From positions 2,046,001-2,110,000 of the forward strand of contig NZ_CP053839.1 of assembly GCF_013201625.1 (NCBI RefSeq): a stretch of DNA of 64,000 nucleotides, in the 5' to 3' direction. The notes beneath the pieces were generated by a model. The model had not been told where the DNA came from, ran no database searches, and saw nothing but the letters and a program-made list of their open reading frames with translations. Made by a program: the position numbers and the translations under genes. This document shows positions 42,195 through 50,721 of the stretch, in pieces. This DNA comes from Aliarcobacter lanthieri. Lineage in GTDB: Bacteria; Campylobacterota; Campylobacteria; Campylobacterales; Arcobacteraceae. The stretch's first letter is position 1, and each line of letters begins with the position of its first letter.

Positions 42195-42782
42195 TTAATT
42201 TGCTATTGATACCATAGATGGACGAAGAAGTCTATCTTTTAATAGATATCCCTTTTGTAACTCACTTACAATTTGTCCAGTGGTATGATCTTCACTATCT
42301 ACTTGCATCACTGCATTATGAACATTTGGGTCAAACTCACCATCAGTATCAACTTTTGTAATATTATGTTTTTCAAAAGTTGTTAAAAAACTTTTTATAG
42401 TAAGTTCAATTCCTTCTTTTAGTTTTGGAAGTAATTCTTCTGCACTTAAATCTGCATTAGCTGATTTTAAAGCCATTTCTAAAGTATCAAGAGGAATTAA
42501 TAAATCTTTTGCAAATTTTTCACTTGCATAATCTATCGCTTGATATTTTTCTCTCTCTAATCTTTTTTTAATATTCTCAAAATCAGCATGAACTCTTAAA
42601 AACTTTTCTTCACTTTGTTTTAACTCTTCTTCAAGTCTAGTAACAACATCATCAAAACTTTCTTCTTTAGTTTCAGTTTCTTGACTAGCATCATTTTCAC
42701 AACATTGAGTATCTTCACAACTCTCTTCTTCATTCCTCTGCTCTTGTGATTTTAAAATCTCTTCTTTAATTTCTTCACTCAT
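42195..42782 (-). CDS. grpE: Nucleotide exchange factor GrpE
   Basis: 195 residues. A long acidic, Glu-rich coiled-coil N-terminal region (residues 1-60) precedes ADFENIKKRLEREK and the C-terminal beta domain with FDPNVHNAVMQVDSEDHTTGQIVSELQKGY. It releases ADP from DnaK. It starts 9 bases after hrcA and belongs to the HrcA-controlled operon. Confidence 0.96.
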   Translation of the reverse strand: MSEEIKEEILKSQEQRNEEESCEDTQCCENDASQETETKEESFDDVVTRLEEELKQSEEKFLRVHADFENIKKRLEREKYQAIDYASEKFAKDLLIPLDTLEMALKSANADLSAEELLPKLKEGIELTIKSFLTTFEKHNITKVDTDGEFDPNVHNAVMQVDSEDHTTGQIVSELQKGYLLKDRLLRPSMVSIAN

Positions 42783-42791
42783 TATATACTC

Positions 42792-43583
42792 CTAAAATTG
42801 TATAATTTTTTCAAAAAAATATTCATAATCTTTTGATAACTCACCAACAACCAACATTTTAACGTCTTCGTTATTGATTTTGCAAAATTTACAAATTCCA
42901 ATATAGTTTTGTGGTAAGAATCTATCAAAGTATAACCCTTCTTGAAGATCATCTATAATATATCCTTTCAAAAATCTATCAATTGTAAACTCATCAAAAT
43001 CATAGTTCAATGCCAAAGATAAAAACTCTTTGTAGTTAAAAATCTCAAAATTGTCACTTTGTAAACTTTGATTTATACTATTATATAACTCGAATGCTCC
43101 AACATCTTTTGAGATTTTTAAAATATCTTTTAATTCAAAGTTTAAAAAATCTTTTAAAAATCTACTTAAAGCTTCACTGTATCTGATACTTACTGCAAAA
43201 GTTGAAAATTCTAAAATCATATATCTATTTTCTACATTTATTATATTTCTTAAAATATCTTGCTTCTCTTTTTTTAGAAACACTGTTAATCCAATTTTAG
43301 AACTAAAATATTCTAAAGATTTTATATTTATACCACTCAAATTAAAATCTAATTTTCCACTCCAATATTGTCTTAAAGCTTCATTTGAAGGTGTTCTTCC
43401 ACTACTTATATGTTCTTGAACTAAATATCCTTCATCTCCCAATTTCTTAAAATAACCTCTAATTGTAGCTGGAGAATATGATAAATCATACATAGATTTT
43501 AATTGTGTTGAACCAATTGGCTCTAAATGTTCTATATATGCTTTGATAATAGATTGTAATAAGAACTCTTTTTTATCTATCAT
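42792..43583 (-). CDS. hrcA: Heat-inducible transcription repressor HrcA
   Basis: 263 residues, shorter than the Bacillus type (about 340) but normal for Campylobacterota. The N-terminal winged helix is visible in YSPATIRGYFKKLGDEGYLVQEHISSGRTPS, the best-conserved HrcA signature. The C-terminal effector part is poorly conserved, as usual. HrcA binds CIRCE operators and is kept active by GroEL. A CIRCE-like element lies directly upstream of this gene (43606-43632), so it represses its own operon. Confidence 0.93.
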   Translation of the reverse strand: MIDKKEFLLQSIIKAYIEHLEPIGSTQLKSMYDLSYSPATIRGYFKKLGDEGYLVQEHISSGRTPSNEALRQYWSGKLDFNLSGINIKSLEYFSSKIGLTVFLKKEKQDILRNIINVENRYMILEFSTFAVSIRYSEALSRFLKDFLNFELKDILKISKDVGAFELYNSINQSLQSDNFEIFNYKEFLSLALNYDFDEFTIDRFLKGYIIDDLQEGLYFDRFLPQNYIGICKFCKINNEDVKMLVVGELSKDYEYFFEKIIQF

Positions 43584-43605
43584 AAATTATAACCATTTCA
43601 TAAAT

Positions 43606-43632
43606 TTAGCACTCTATATCTCAAACTGCTAA
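43606..43632 (-). promoter_or_regulatory. CIRCE operator (HrcA-binding site)
   Basis: TTAGCACTC, nine spacer bases, then AACTGCTAA. The left arm matches the CIRCE consensus exactly and the right arm at 7 of 9 positions, with the canonical N9 spacing. It overlaps the expected transcription start just downstream of the -10 box, so bound HrcA would block initiation. Confidence 0.88.
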
Positions 43633-43635
43633 AGA

Positions 43636-43665
43636 ATTATAACTTATTGAGTCAATATTTGTCAA
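43636..43665 (-). promoter_or_regulatory. Sigma-70 promoter of hrcA-grpE-dnaK
   Basis: On the minus strand a perfect -35 TTGACA (complement of 43660-43665) and a perfect -10 TATAAT (complement of 43636-43641) are separated by 18 bases. A start site just downstream would fall inside the CIRCE element. This is the best promoter visible in the window. Confidence 0.85.
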
Positions 43666-43666
43666 G
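43646..43666 (-). promoter_or_regulatory. HAIR-like element, possible HspR-binding site
   Basis: Minus strand reads CTTGACA, seven bases, ACTCAAT, against the HspR consensus CTTGAGT-N7-ACTCAAG: 11 of 14 positions match with exact spacing. It covers the -35 box. HspR itself is not encoded in the window, so binding is inferred from the site alone. Confidence 0.5.
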
Positions 43667-43696
43667 TGTTTTTAAATACTTTTAAAAAAATATTTA

Positions 43697-44347
43697 TTAT
43701 TCATCTAATTTGTAAACTCTATTTAGAATTTTTTCCCATTTATTGTCATTTTGCCAATCAATAATTGCTTTTTGTGTAAACTTATCTTTTGAAAATTGAT
43801 ATGAATCTATTTCATTAAAAGCAACAATAGGAGTTAAATCAGTTCTTTTTGAAAAAGGAAGAACTTTAAAACTAAGATTATCTAAAACTAAAGCGGATCT
43901 ATTTTTGTCTTTTAAATATAGTAAAACCATATGTTTCCCAGGGCTTCCTTCTACACTTACAATTGCAAGATATAAATCTTCTTTTTTTACTCCTAACTCT
44001 AAAAGAGTAAAATATTTAGCTATAACATAATCTTCACAATCTCCAAATCCTTTAAAAAAGAACTCTTTAGGAGTCATCCAATAATCATCAATTCCTGAAC
44101 TTTTACTATCAAATTCAGGTAAAGTTCTATTAATAAAAAAGTTTGTTTGTGATAATTTTTTATCTATATCAAAATTTTTAGCTTTTACTTTAAATTCCTT
44201 ATATTTTTCTAATCTTTTTAAAATAGCTGTTTTTTGTTTTGAGCTATTTATAAATTTTATATCTTTTTCATTTAATTTAAATTCATAAGCAAATAAATTT
44301 ATACTAAATATAAAAAAGATAATAAACTTCAAAAATATATTAATCAT
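43697..44347 (-). CDS. LapG-like periplasmic cysteine protease (transglutaminase-like, C93 type)
   Basis: 216 residues with an N-terminal signal peptide (hydrophobic residues 4-20). The catalytic triad of bacterial transglutaminase-like cysteine proteases is in place: Cys104 in GFGDCEDYV, His139 in KHMVLLY and Asp156 in LVLDNL; WMTPKEFF just before is also typical. LapG enzymes cut giant type I secreted adhesins near their N-terminus and detach cells from surfaces; LapD holds LapG inactive when c-di-GMP is high. The partner adhesin candidate is at 15.8-30.6 kb. The gene overlaps the esterase gene upstream by 8 bases. No LapD was recognised here. Confidence 0.85.
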   Translation of the reverse strand: MINIFLKFIIFFIFSINLFAYEFKLNEKDIKFINSSKQKTAILKRLEKYKEFKVKAKNFDIDKKLSQTNFFINRTLPEFDSKSSGIDDYWMTPKEFFFKGFGDCEDYVIAKYFTLLELGVKKEDLYLAIVSVEGSPGKHMVLLYLKDKNRSALVLDNLSFKVLPFSKRTDLTPIVAFNEIDSYQFSKDKFTQKAIIDWQNDNKWEKILNRVYKLDE

Positions 44348-45209
44348 ATATTTTTAATGCTTGATTTAATGCAGGGAATAAAGCCTCAAGATGAGTAGCA
44401 TTTGATATATTAAAAATCTTTATTTGTAGATTTTTAGTATTTTCTAAATTTGAAGCAAATATCTCAACATCTTTTGGATTTTTATCTTTATTTTCTATTT
44501 CACCTACACTCAAAATTAATTTTGTTGGATTTTTAAACTCTATTTTTTTATTTTCTATATCTTTTAATATAGCAAAATCATTCCACCATATAGATGGACT
44601 AGCTGATACAAAATTTTGAAAATCATTTGGATGATTTAAAAAAGCATATAAAGTAAAAAGACCACCATAAGAGTGCCCAAATAAAGTTTGTTTATTTTTA
44701 TCAATTAAATAATTTTTTTCAATAATTGGCTTTAATTGATTTTGTAAGAAACTATAAAAAGTTTCTGCTCCACCTTGAATATATTGTGAACTCCCACGAT
44801 TTTCTGGAGCCTTTAGTTCTCCTTCATATGGTGGAGTATAATCAAAACTTCTTGCTTCTATATCAAAAAGTTCTCCTGAAGCATAGCCTATTGATACTAT
44901 CAAAGGAGGTGTCTTTTTAGTACGATATGACATATTATCTATAGCTTGAGCCATAACTGAAGCATAAGGGAAAGTTGCATTCCCATCTAAAATATATAAC
45001 ACAGGATAACCATCTTTTGGTGCTACTGTTTTTGGTTTATAAACTTGTACTAAATAGTTTTGTTTATGAAATTTAGATTCTAAAGTAAACTCTTGATTTT
45101 GCTCTGCTCCAATTAAATCAATACCTTTTTGTATATTAATTTCAGAGTTTGCAAATAAAAAAACGTTTAAAAAAGCTATATAAGTAAATATTTTTAATAA
45201 ATTCTTCAT
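44340..45209 (-). CDS. Exported alpha/beta-hydrolase, esterase D / Fes-like family
   Basis: 289 residues with a signal peptide (residues 1-20). The nucleophile serine lies in FGHSYGGLFTLYAF, and the motifs YPVLYILDGNATFPY and VSIGYASGELFDIEARSFDYTPP match the putative-esterase family that includes IroE/BesA-type siderophore esterases. The catalytic His is probably in ATHLEALFPAL near the C-terminus. Hydrolysis of ferric siderophores in the periplasm is possible, but no siderophore genes are nearby, so the substrate is uncertain. It lies between truA and the LapG-like gene. Confidence 0.8.
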   Translation of the reverse strand: MKNLLKIFTYIAFLNVFLFANSEINIQKGIDLIGAEQNQEFTLESKFHKQNYLVQVYKPKTVAPKDGYPVLYILDGNATFPYASVMAQAIDNMSYRTKKTPPLIVSIGYASGELFDIEARSFDYTPPYEGELKAPENRGSSQYIQGGAETFYSFLQNQLKPIIEKNYLIDKNKQTLFGHSYGGLFTLYAFLNHPNDFQNFVSASPSIWWNDFAILKDIENKKIEFKNPTKLILSVGEIENKDKNPKDVEIFASNLENTKNLQIKIFNISNATHLEALFPALNQALKIYD

Positions 45210-45218
45210 TTCTATCCT

Positions 45219-45941
45219 TTAATATTTTATTTGTGCAAGATACAAACCATTTGCACTAGCAGGAGTTTTAAATATATGTTTCTTACAATTTAATTGATTT
45301 TTTAAATCTTCTATTGTTAATTTTTTTTCATTAATAGAAAGTAAAAAACCAACCATAAGTCTAATTTGACTTCTTAGATATGAATTTGCTGTAAATTTAA
45401 AAATATAAATATTTTTATATTTATAAAACTTTGTATCAAAAATTTCTCTTTTTGTGTTCTCTTTATCACTTCCTGTTTTATGAAAGAACTTAAAATCATA
45501 AACTCCTATAAACTCTTTTATCGCACTTTTTAGAAGTTCTTCATCTACATTTTTTACATAAGTCATATATTTTGCATTAAAAGGTGTTGTAGGTTTTGTA
45601 GTAATTATATATCTATAAACTCTTTTTTTTGCACTAAATCTTGAGTGAAAATCATCACTTACTTTTGATATTTTTAAAATTTTTATAGAACTTGGAAGCC
45701 TTCTATTTAAAATATCTTTTAATTTAAAAAAGTTATCAAAATATTCTGGAATAAAACAATTAAAAACTTGTTTTGTAGCGTGAACATCTTTATCTGTTCT
45801 TCCACTAAAAATAATCTTTGTATCAATACTAAAAGTTTTAAAAATTTTTAAAAGTTCATCTTCAACTGTATTTTGATTTGGTTGCTTTTGACTTCCAAAG
45901 TATAAACTTCCATCATAAGAACAAATAAATTTCAAATTCAA
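45219..45941 (-). CDS. truA: tRNA pseudouridine(38-40) synthase TruA
   Basis: 240 residues. The catalytic Asp52 is in SGRTDKDVHA, the TruA signature, and the C-terminal YLRSQIRLMVGFLL is also conserved. It converts uridines 38-40 of the anticodon arm to pseudouridine. It follows lptF by a single base and belongs to the block uppS-A24 peptidase-lptF-truA, conserved in Campylobacter. Confidence 0.94.
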   Translation of the reverse strand: MNLKFICSYDGSLYFGSQKQPNQNTVEDELLKIFKTFSIDTKIIFSGRTDKDVHATKQVFNCFIPEYFDNFFKLKDILNRRLPSSIKILKISKVSDDFHSRFSAKKRVYRYIITTKPTTPFNAKYMTYVKNVDEELLKSAIKEFIGVYDFKFFHKTGSDKENTKREIFDTKFYKYKNIYIFKFTANSYLRSQIRLMVGFLLSINEKKLTIEDLKNQLNCKKHIFKTPASANGLYLAQIKY

Positions 45942-45942
45942 A

Positions 45943-46962
45943 TCAATACTCTTTTTTTATTGTCTTACTGTATAAAATATAACTTGAAAATAACCAAATA
46001 GAAGGAATAATATAAAGTGAATGTAATAAAAATCTATCTCCAATATATTTTATAAATATATAATATATAACTACTGTAATAATAGAATAAATTACTGTTC
46101 TATTTTTATCATATCTTGGATTAAAATATCCATAGATTATAACTAAAAATATAGATATTAAAGGAAATATCGAAGTTAGTATAAAGAATATAAAAGAATC
46201 ATTATCCAAATTATATTTTAAACTTAAAATCCAATAATTAAAACTAGTTGTAAAAGAATTAATCTGGTTATCCTTTATAACTTCATTAATATACATTTCA
46301 TCATAATTTATCTGATTTAAAGAATCTTTTTCTAGTATAAAGATTTTTCCATCTAATAATTTAAAGATCAAATAGCCATCATTATCTAAAAAAGCTTCCT
46401 TCGCAATAATAAATTGTTCATTCTCATTATTATTACTTGCTTTTAATAATTTAACATCTTTAAAAATATTATTTTCCTTAGAATTTATAAAAATAAGCCA
46501 TTCTCCAAATTTTTGACCAAATTCACTTTCTCTTATATTAAAATTTGCTTCAGCCTTTTTTACATTAATAAATTCATTCATTGAATATTTTGTTTTAGGA
46601 ATTAAACCTAATGTTAAAATCAGAGAAGTTATAGATACAAAAATTGTGATAGGTAAAAATGATTTTATAATTCTTATTGGTCCAACTCCAAAAGATGTAA
46701 TCACAGTAAGTTCATACTCACCTGATAACTTTGAAATACTTATTGATAGTGATATAAAAAAAGATATAGGAAATGTAAAAAGTAAAATTTGAGGAATAGT
46801 ATAACTGTAAAGTTCAAATAACTCAAAAAAATTTATTGTAATAACTGATGTTAAAGATACAATTCTTACTAAAAAAACAACCGATGTTATAAAAAACAAC
46901 CCTAAAAATATTGGGAAAAAAGTAAGTGATAGTTGCGAATATAAATAATTATTTAATCTCAA
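45943..46962 (-). CDS. lptF: LptF/LptG-family lipopolysaccharide export permease
   Basis: 339 residues with six membrane segments in two groups of three, separated by a periplasmic beta-jellyroll region (about residues 130-230), the YjgP/YjgQ layout. ISISKLSGEYELTVITSFGVG is the conserved cytoplasmic coupling region for the ATPase LptB. It moves lipopolysaccharide from the inner membrane toward the outer membrane. The start is a TTG overlapping the TGA stop of the upstream gene (TTGA). LptF rather than LptG is chosen on general resemblance and synteny. Confidence 0.82.
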   Translation of the reverse strand: MRLNNYLYSQLSLTFFPIFLGLFFITSVVFLVRIVSLTSVITINFFELFELYSYTIPQILLFTFPISFFISLSISISKLSGEYELTVITSFGVGPIRIIKSFLPITIFVSITSLILTLGLIPKTKYSMNEFINVKKAEANFNIRESEFGQKFGEWLIFINSKENNIFKDVKLLKASNNNENEQFIIAKEAFLDNDGYLIFKLLDGKIFILEKDSLNQINYDEMYINEVIKDNQINSFTTSFNYWILSLKYNLDNDSFIFFILTSIFPLISIFLVIIYGYFNPRYDKNRTVIYSIITVVIYYIFIKYIGDRFLLHSLYIIPSIWLFSSYILYSKTIKKEY

Positions 46963-47531
46963 TAAAAATCCTTCAAATAGCTAAAAATATTTAAAAAAAA
47001 CTCTAAAAAAAATGCAAATACTAAAGATGGAATAAATGGAATCTCATTGTCTTTTTTCATTATTCTTATATAAATTATATGTATTATACCAATAATTGCA
47101 CTTAAGAATATAGTAAAAATTGCTTCTTGTAATCCTAAAATAACTCCTATTGATGCAATTAATGGTATATCCCCTTCACCTAAAGCAGTTTTTGTTTTTA
47201 AACTCTCATCATTTAAAATCTTTGATTTTATATTTTGTATATAAAAAGTAACTAAAAAATTTAGTAAAACCATAGCACCACTTAAAAGTAAAGCATTTTG
47301 GAAAGATGTTATAAAATCAAATTTTGTTATAAAAAATGATAAAACTAAAACAACTAAAAGTAAATAATCAGGAACCGCCTTATATTTTAAGTCATATGAA
47401 CAAAGAACTAATAGAATATAAAAAAATATTGAATATTGAATAAATACAATCCCTAAATGAAATTTAGAAAATAGTAATATTATTACAAAAAAAGATGAAA
47501 TTATTACTTTTAAACTTTTATAATGCTCCAA
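46959..47531 (-). CDS. A24-family prepilin peptidase (short form)
   Basis: 190 residues and about six membrane segments. The two catalytic aspartates are D47 in CSYDLKYKAVPDYLL and D121 in the GxGD motif ALGEGDIPL. The N-terminal cytoplasmic methyltransferase domain with its CxxC pairs is absent, so it may process prepilins without methylating them. It corresponds by position to the peptidase next to uppS in Campylobacter jejuni. It overlaps uppS by 14 bases and lptF by 4 bases. No pilin or type II secretion genes are in this window. Confidence 0.85.
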   Translation of the reverse strand: MEHYKSLKVIISSFFVIILLFSKFHLGIVFIQYSIFFYILLVLCSYDLKYKAVPDYLLLVVLVLSFFITKFDFITSFQNALLLSGAMVLLNFLVTFYIQNIKSKILNDESLKTKTALGEGDIPLIASIGVILGLQEAIFTIFLSAIIGIIHIIYIRIMKKDNEIPFIPSLVFAFFLEFFLNIFSYLKDFY

Positions 47532-48204
47532 ATCTTCTTTGCCTTTTTTTAAAATCTTCTAGTATAAGTTCAAGTTCATTACTATTAAAATCTGGCCATA
47601 ATGTATTTGTAAAAAATAACTCTGCATAAGCATTTTGCCATAGTAAATAATTTGAAAGCCTTATTTCACCACTTGTACGAATAAGTAAATCAACATTACT
47701 AAATCCTGCTGTATCAAGACAAGATTCAAAATTTTCTTCTGTTATTTCTAATTTTTTTTCATTTAACTTTTTTATTGCTCTAACTATTTCATCTTTTGAT
47801 CCATAATTTAAAGCTAAAACTTGAGTTAAATTTTTATTATTCAAAGTTTTTTCTTCAACTTCTTTTATAGTCTTTTGTAATGAGTTTGAAAATTTACTTA
47901 AATCTCCAATAGCTTTAAATCTAATTTCATTTTTCATTAAAGTTTCTAATTCATTTTTTAAAAACTTTTCTAAAAGTTTCATCAAATACTCAACTTCAAG
48001 TTTTGGTCTATTCCAGTTTTCAGTAGAAAAAGCATATAAAGTAAGATACTTTATACCAACTTTTGTACAATAAGTTGTAATTTCTCTTACAACTTTTGCT
48101 CCTTCTTCATGTCCTGCTGTTCTTTTAAGCCCTCGTTGTTTAGCCCATCTTCCATTTCCATCCATTATTATGGCTATGTGTTCTGGTTTTCCTTCTTCAA
48201 CCAT
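47518..48204 (-). CDS. uppS: Isoprenyl transferase (undecaprenyl diphosphate synthase)
   Basis: 228 residues. The catalytic Asp15 is in AIIMDGNGRWAK; further conserved elements are LYAFSTENWNRP and the C-terminal LLIRTSGEIRLSNYLLWQNAYAE. Normally the tail motif reads GGExRxSNFLLWQ; here SGEIRLSNYLLWQ is a close variant. It makes the C55 lipid carrier for peptidoglycan and O-glycans. Its ATG shares a base with the coaBC stop (TAATG). Confidence 0.95.
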   Translation of the reverse strand: MVEEGKPEHIAIIMDGNGRWAKQRGLKRTAGHEEGAKVVREITTYCTKVGIKYLTLYAFSTENWNRPKLEVEYLMKLLEKFLKNELETLMKNEIRFKAIGDLSKFSNSLQKTIKEVEEKTLNNKNLTQVLALNYGSKDEIVRAIKKLNEKKLEITEENFESCLDTAGFSNVDLLIRTSGEIRLSNYLLWQNAYAELFFTNTLWPDFNSNELELILEDFKKRQRRFGAL

Positions 48205-49412
48205 TATTTAAACTCTTTTTCTAAACTATTTAAAATTTCTAAAGATATCTCTAATTTCTCACCAGTAAAATTAAAAATTTTATCTTTTAAAATAAGTTCT
48301 ATTATATTATCATCACTTCCAAATGTATTATTTTCATCTAAAATATTTAAACAAACAGCATCAAGATTCTTGTTTTTTAACATATTTTGTGCATTAATTT
48401 TTGCATTTTCTTTATCCATCTCTGCTTTAAATCCAATAGAAAAAATATCTTTTTTATCTATATTCATTAAAATATCAATATTCTGAACTAAATTTAAACT
48501 AAAACTTTCACCTAAACTCTCTTTTTTTAGTTTTCCTTTAAAAGTTTTTTCAGGAATATAATCGCTAACAGCAGCAACCATAAATAAAAAACTCTTCTTT
48601 AATCTTTTTTGATTTAATTTTTCATTAAGATTTAAAAACATACTCTGTGAACTATCAACAATTTTCAAATCTACATTTAATGGTAATTTTTCATATCCTC
48701 TTGTAGATATCAAACTAACATCTGCTCCTAAATAATATAATGCAGTTGCTAATCTTGTAGCCATTTTACCACTTGAAAAGTTTGAAATATATCTTACATC
48801 ATCAATTCTTTCAAGTGTTCCTCCTCCACTTAAAACAACTTTTCTATCTTCCCAATAAGATTTCTTTAAAAGTTCTCTTACTGTTTCATGAAAAATTTCT
48901 ATTGGATCAGCCATAGCTCCATTCCCAATATCTTTACAAACTAGCTCTTTTGTTTGAGTTTGTAAAATTTTAAAACCTAAGGCTTTTAAAGCTTCAATAT
49001 TATTTTTTGTAATTGAGTTTTCAATCATATTTGTATTTGCAGCAGGTGATAAAATAATAGTTTTTTTACAAGCAAGAACTGTTTGTAAAAGTAAATTATC
49101 AGCCAAACCACAAGCTATTTTATTTATAGTATTTGCACTAATTGGAGCAATTACAAAAATATCTGCCCATTTTGTAATATCTATATGATTATAATCTTTG
49201 TTTTTATCCCAACTTTCAGTATTTTCATCTAAAATATTATTTTGTGAAATAGCTTCAAAAGTAATAGGATTTATAAATTTTTTAGCACCATTAGTCATTA
49301 AAACTCGTACATTTGCACCAGCTTTAATGTAAAATCTTATCAGTTCTAAACTTTTGTAAATTGCAATAGAACCAGTAACTGCCAAAAGTATATTTTTATT
49401 TTTTAAAAGCAT
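48204..49412 (-). CDS. coaBC: Bifunctional phosphopantothenoylcysteine decarboxylase / phosphopantothenate-cysteine ligase
   Basis: 402 residues, two domains. The N-terminal flavin-dependent CoaC has LAVTGSIAIYKSLELI, the active His in NHIDITKWADIFVIAPISANT and the Cys in ELVCKDIGNGAMADP. The CoaB half begins at GGGTLERIDDVRYISNFSSGKM and carries AAVSDYIPE and a Lys-rich loop. It performs two steps of coenzyme A synthesis from phosphopantothenate. It overlaps glmU and uppS by one base each (TAATG), so the three are coupled. Confidence 0.94.
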   Translation of the reverse strand: MLLKNKNILLAVTGSIAIYKSLELIRFYIKAGANVRVLMTNGAKKFINPITFEAISQNNILDENTESWDKNKDYNHIDITKWADIFVIAPISANTINKIACGLADNLLLQTVLACKKTIILSPAANTNMIENSITKNNIEALKALGFKILQTQTKELVCKDIGNGAMADPIEIFHETVRELLKKSYWEDRKVVLSGGGTLERIDDVRYISNFSSGKMATRLATALYYLGADVSLISTRGYEKLPLNVDLKIVDSSQSMFLNLNEKLNQKRLKKSFLFMVAAVSDYIPEKTFKGKLKKESLGESFSLNLVQNIDILMNIDKKDIFSIGFKAEMDKENAKINAQNMLKNKNLDAVCLNILDENNTFGSDDNIIELILKDKIFNFTGEKLEISLEILNSLEKEFK

Positions 49413-50710
49413 TATTTTTTCTTACTTTCAAAATGTTTATAGAAGTAACCATCTATAACTCTTTCTTTTACTCTAGTTACGTAAAGTTCACCTTTTTTTA
49501 TATCATTTGTTACAGTTGTTCCTGCTCCAATTATTACATCATCTTCAACTGTTATTGGAGCAACAAATTGTGTATCACTTCCTACAAAAACATTTTTACC
49601 TATAATTGTTTGATGTTTTTTTACTCCATCGTAGTTACAAGTTATTGTTCCACAACCAATATTTGTTCCTTCATCAATAAAACAATCTCCAAGATAACTT
49701 AAATGTCCAGCTTTAACTCCTGTTAAAACTGCTTTTTTTGTTTCTACAAAATTTCCAATATGAGTAGACATTATCTTACTATCAGGGCGAATTCTTGCCA
49801 TTGGTCCAATATCACTATTTTCAACTAAAGAGTTTTCTACAATACTATTAGTTTTTATATGTGAATTTATAATCTTTGAGTTTCCTAAAATTGTTACACC
49901 ATTTTCAATTATACTTTCGCCCTCTATTTGAACACCCTCTTCTATATATATAGTATCAGGTAATCTCATAATAACTCCAGATTTCATAAACTCTTTTTTT
50001 ATTCTATTTTGATGTATTACTTCAGCATCTGAAAGTTCTACTTTAGAGTTAACTCCTTTAAAATTCTCTTCATTAACAATTAAAGGTTTTAAAACTTTAT
50101 TTTGCTTTATTGCTATTTCTACTAAATCAGTTATGTAAAACTCTTTTTGTGCATTATTATTATTTAATTTTGGTAAATTTTCAAGTAAAAACTTTGTTTC
50201 AAATTGATAAATACCAGCATTAGCTGTTGTAATTTGAAGTTCATCAATACTTGCATCTTTTTGTTCAACTATTTTTTTTACAGTTCCATTCTCAATAATA
50301 ACTCTTCCATATCCATCAGCACTTTTTAATTCTAAAACAGACATTACAATAGTAGCATCAATATCAAATTTATGTAATTCATTTGCTTGTATTAATGGCA
50401 TATCTCCATTTAAAACCAAAACTTTATTATATTTTGGAATGATGCCCATAACTGCACCACCTGTTCCAGGATAATTTAAATGATCTTGTATCACGAAACT
50501 TATATTTGAAAAATATTTTTCCATTTCAGATTTTACTCTTTCAAACTGATGATATAAAACAACTGTTACATCATCACTAAGTTTTAAAGCCTCTTTTATA
50601 GAATAATAAAGCATTGGTTTGCCAGAAATCTTATGTAAAACTTTAGGAAGTTCTGATTTCATTCTCGTTCCAGCACCAGCAGCTAATATAATTATTGATT
50701 TTTTATTCAT
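49412..50710 (-). CDS. glmU: Bifunctional N-acetylglucosamine-1-phosphate uridyltransferase / acetyltransferase
   Basis: 432 residues. The N-terminal nucleotidyltransferase has ILAAGAGTRMKSELPKVLHKI and LVLNGDMPLI; the C-terminal left-handed beta helix shows hexapeptide repeats and the acetyl-transfer region NFVETKKAVLTGVKAGHLSYLGD. It makes UDP-GlcNAc for peptidoglycan and lipopolysaccharide. It follows the ankyrin-repeat gene by 11 bases and is coupled to coaBC. Confidence 0.95.
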   Translation of the reverse strand: MNKKSIIILAAGAGTRMKSELPKVLHKISGKPMLYYSIKEALKLSDDVTVVLYHQFERVKSEMEKYFSNISFVIQDHLNYPGTGGAVMGIIPKYNKVLVLNGDMPLIQANELHKFDIDATIVMSVLELKSADGYGRVIIENGTVKKIVEQKDASIDELQITTANAGIYQFETKFLLENLPKLNNNNAQKEFYITDLVEIAIKQNKVLKPLIVNEENFKGVNSKVELSDAEVIHQNRIKKEFMKSGVIMRLPDTIYIEEGVQIEGESIIENGVTILGNSKIINSHIKTNSIVENSLVENSDIGPMARIRPDSKIMSTHIGNFVETKKAVLTGVKAGHLSYLGDCFIDEGTNIGCGTITCNYDGVKKHQTIIGKNVFVGSDTQFVAPITVEDDVIIGAGTTVTNDIKKGELYVTRVKERVIDGYFYKHFESKKK

Positions 50711-50721
50711 TTTTAACCTTT

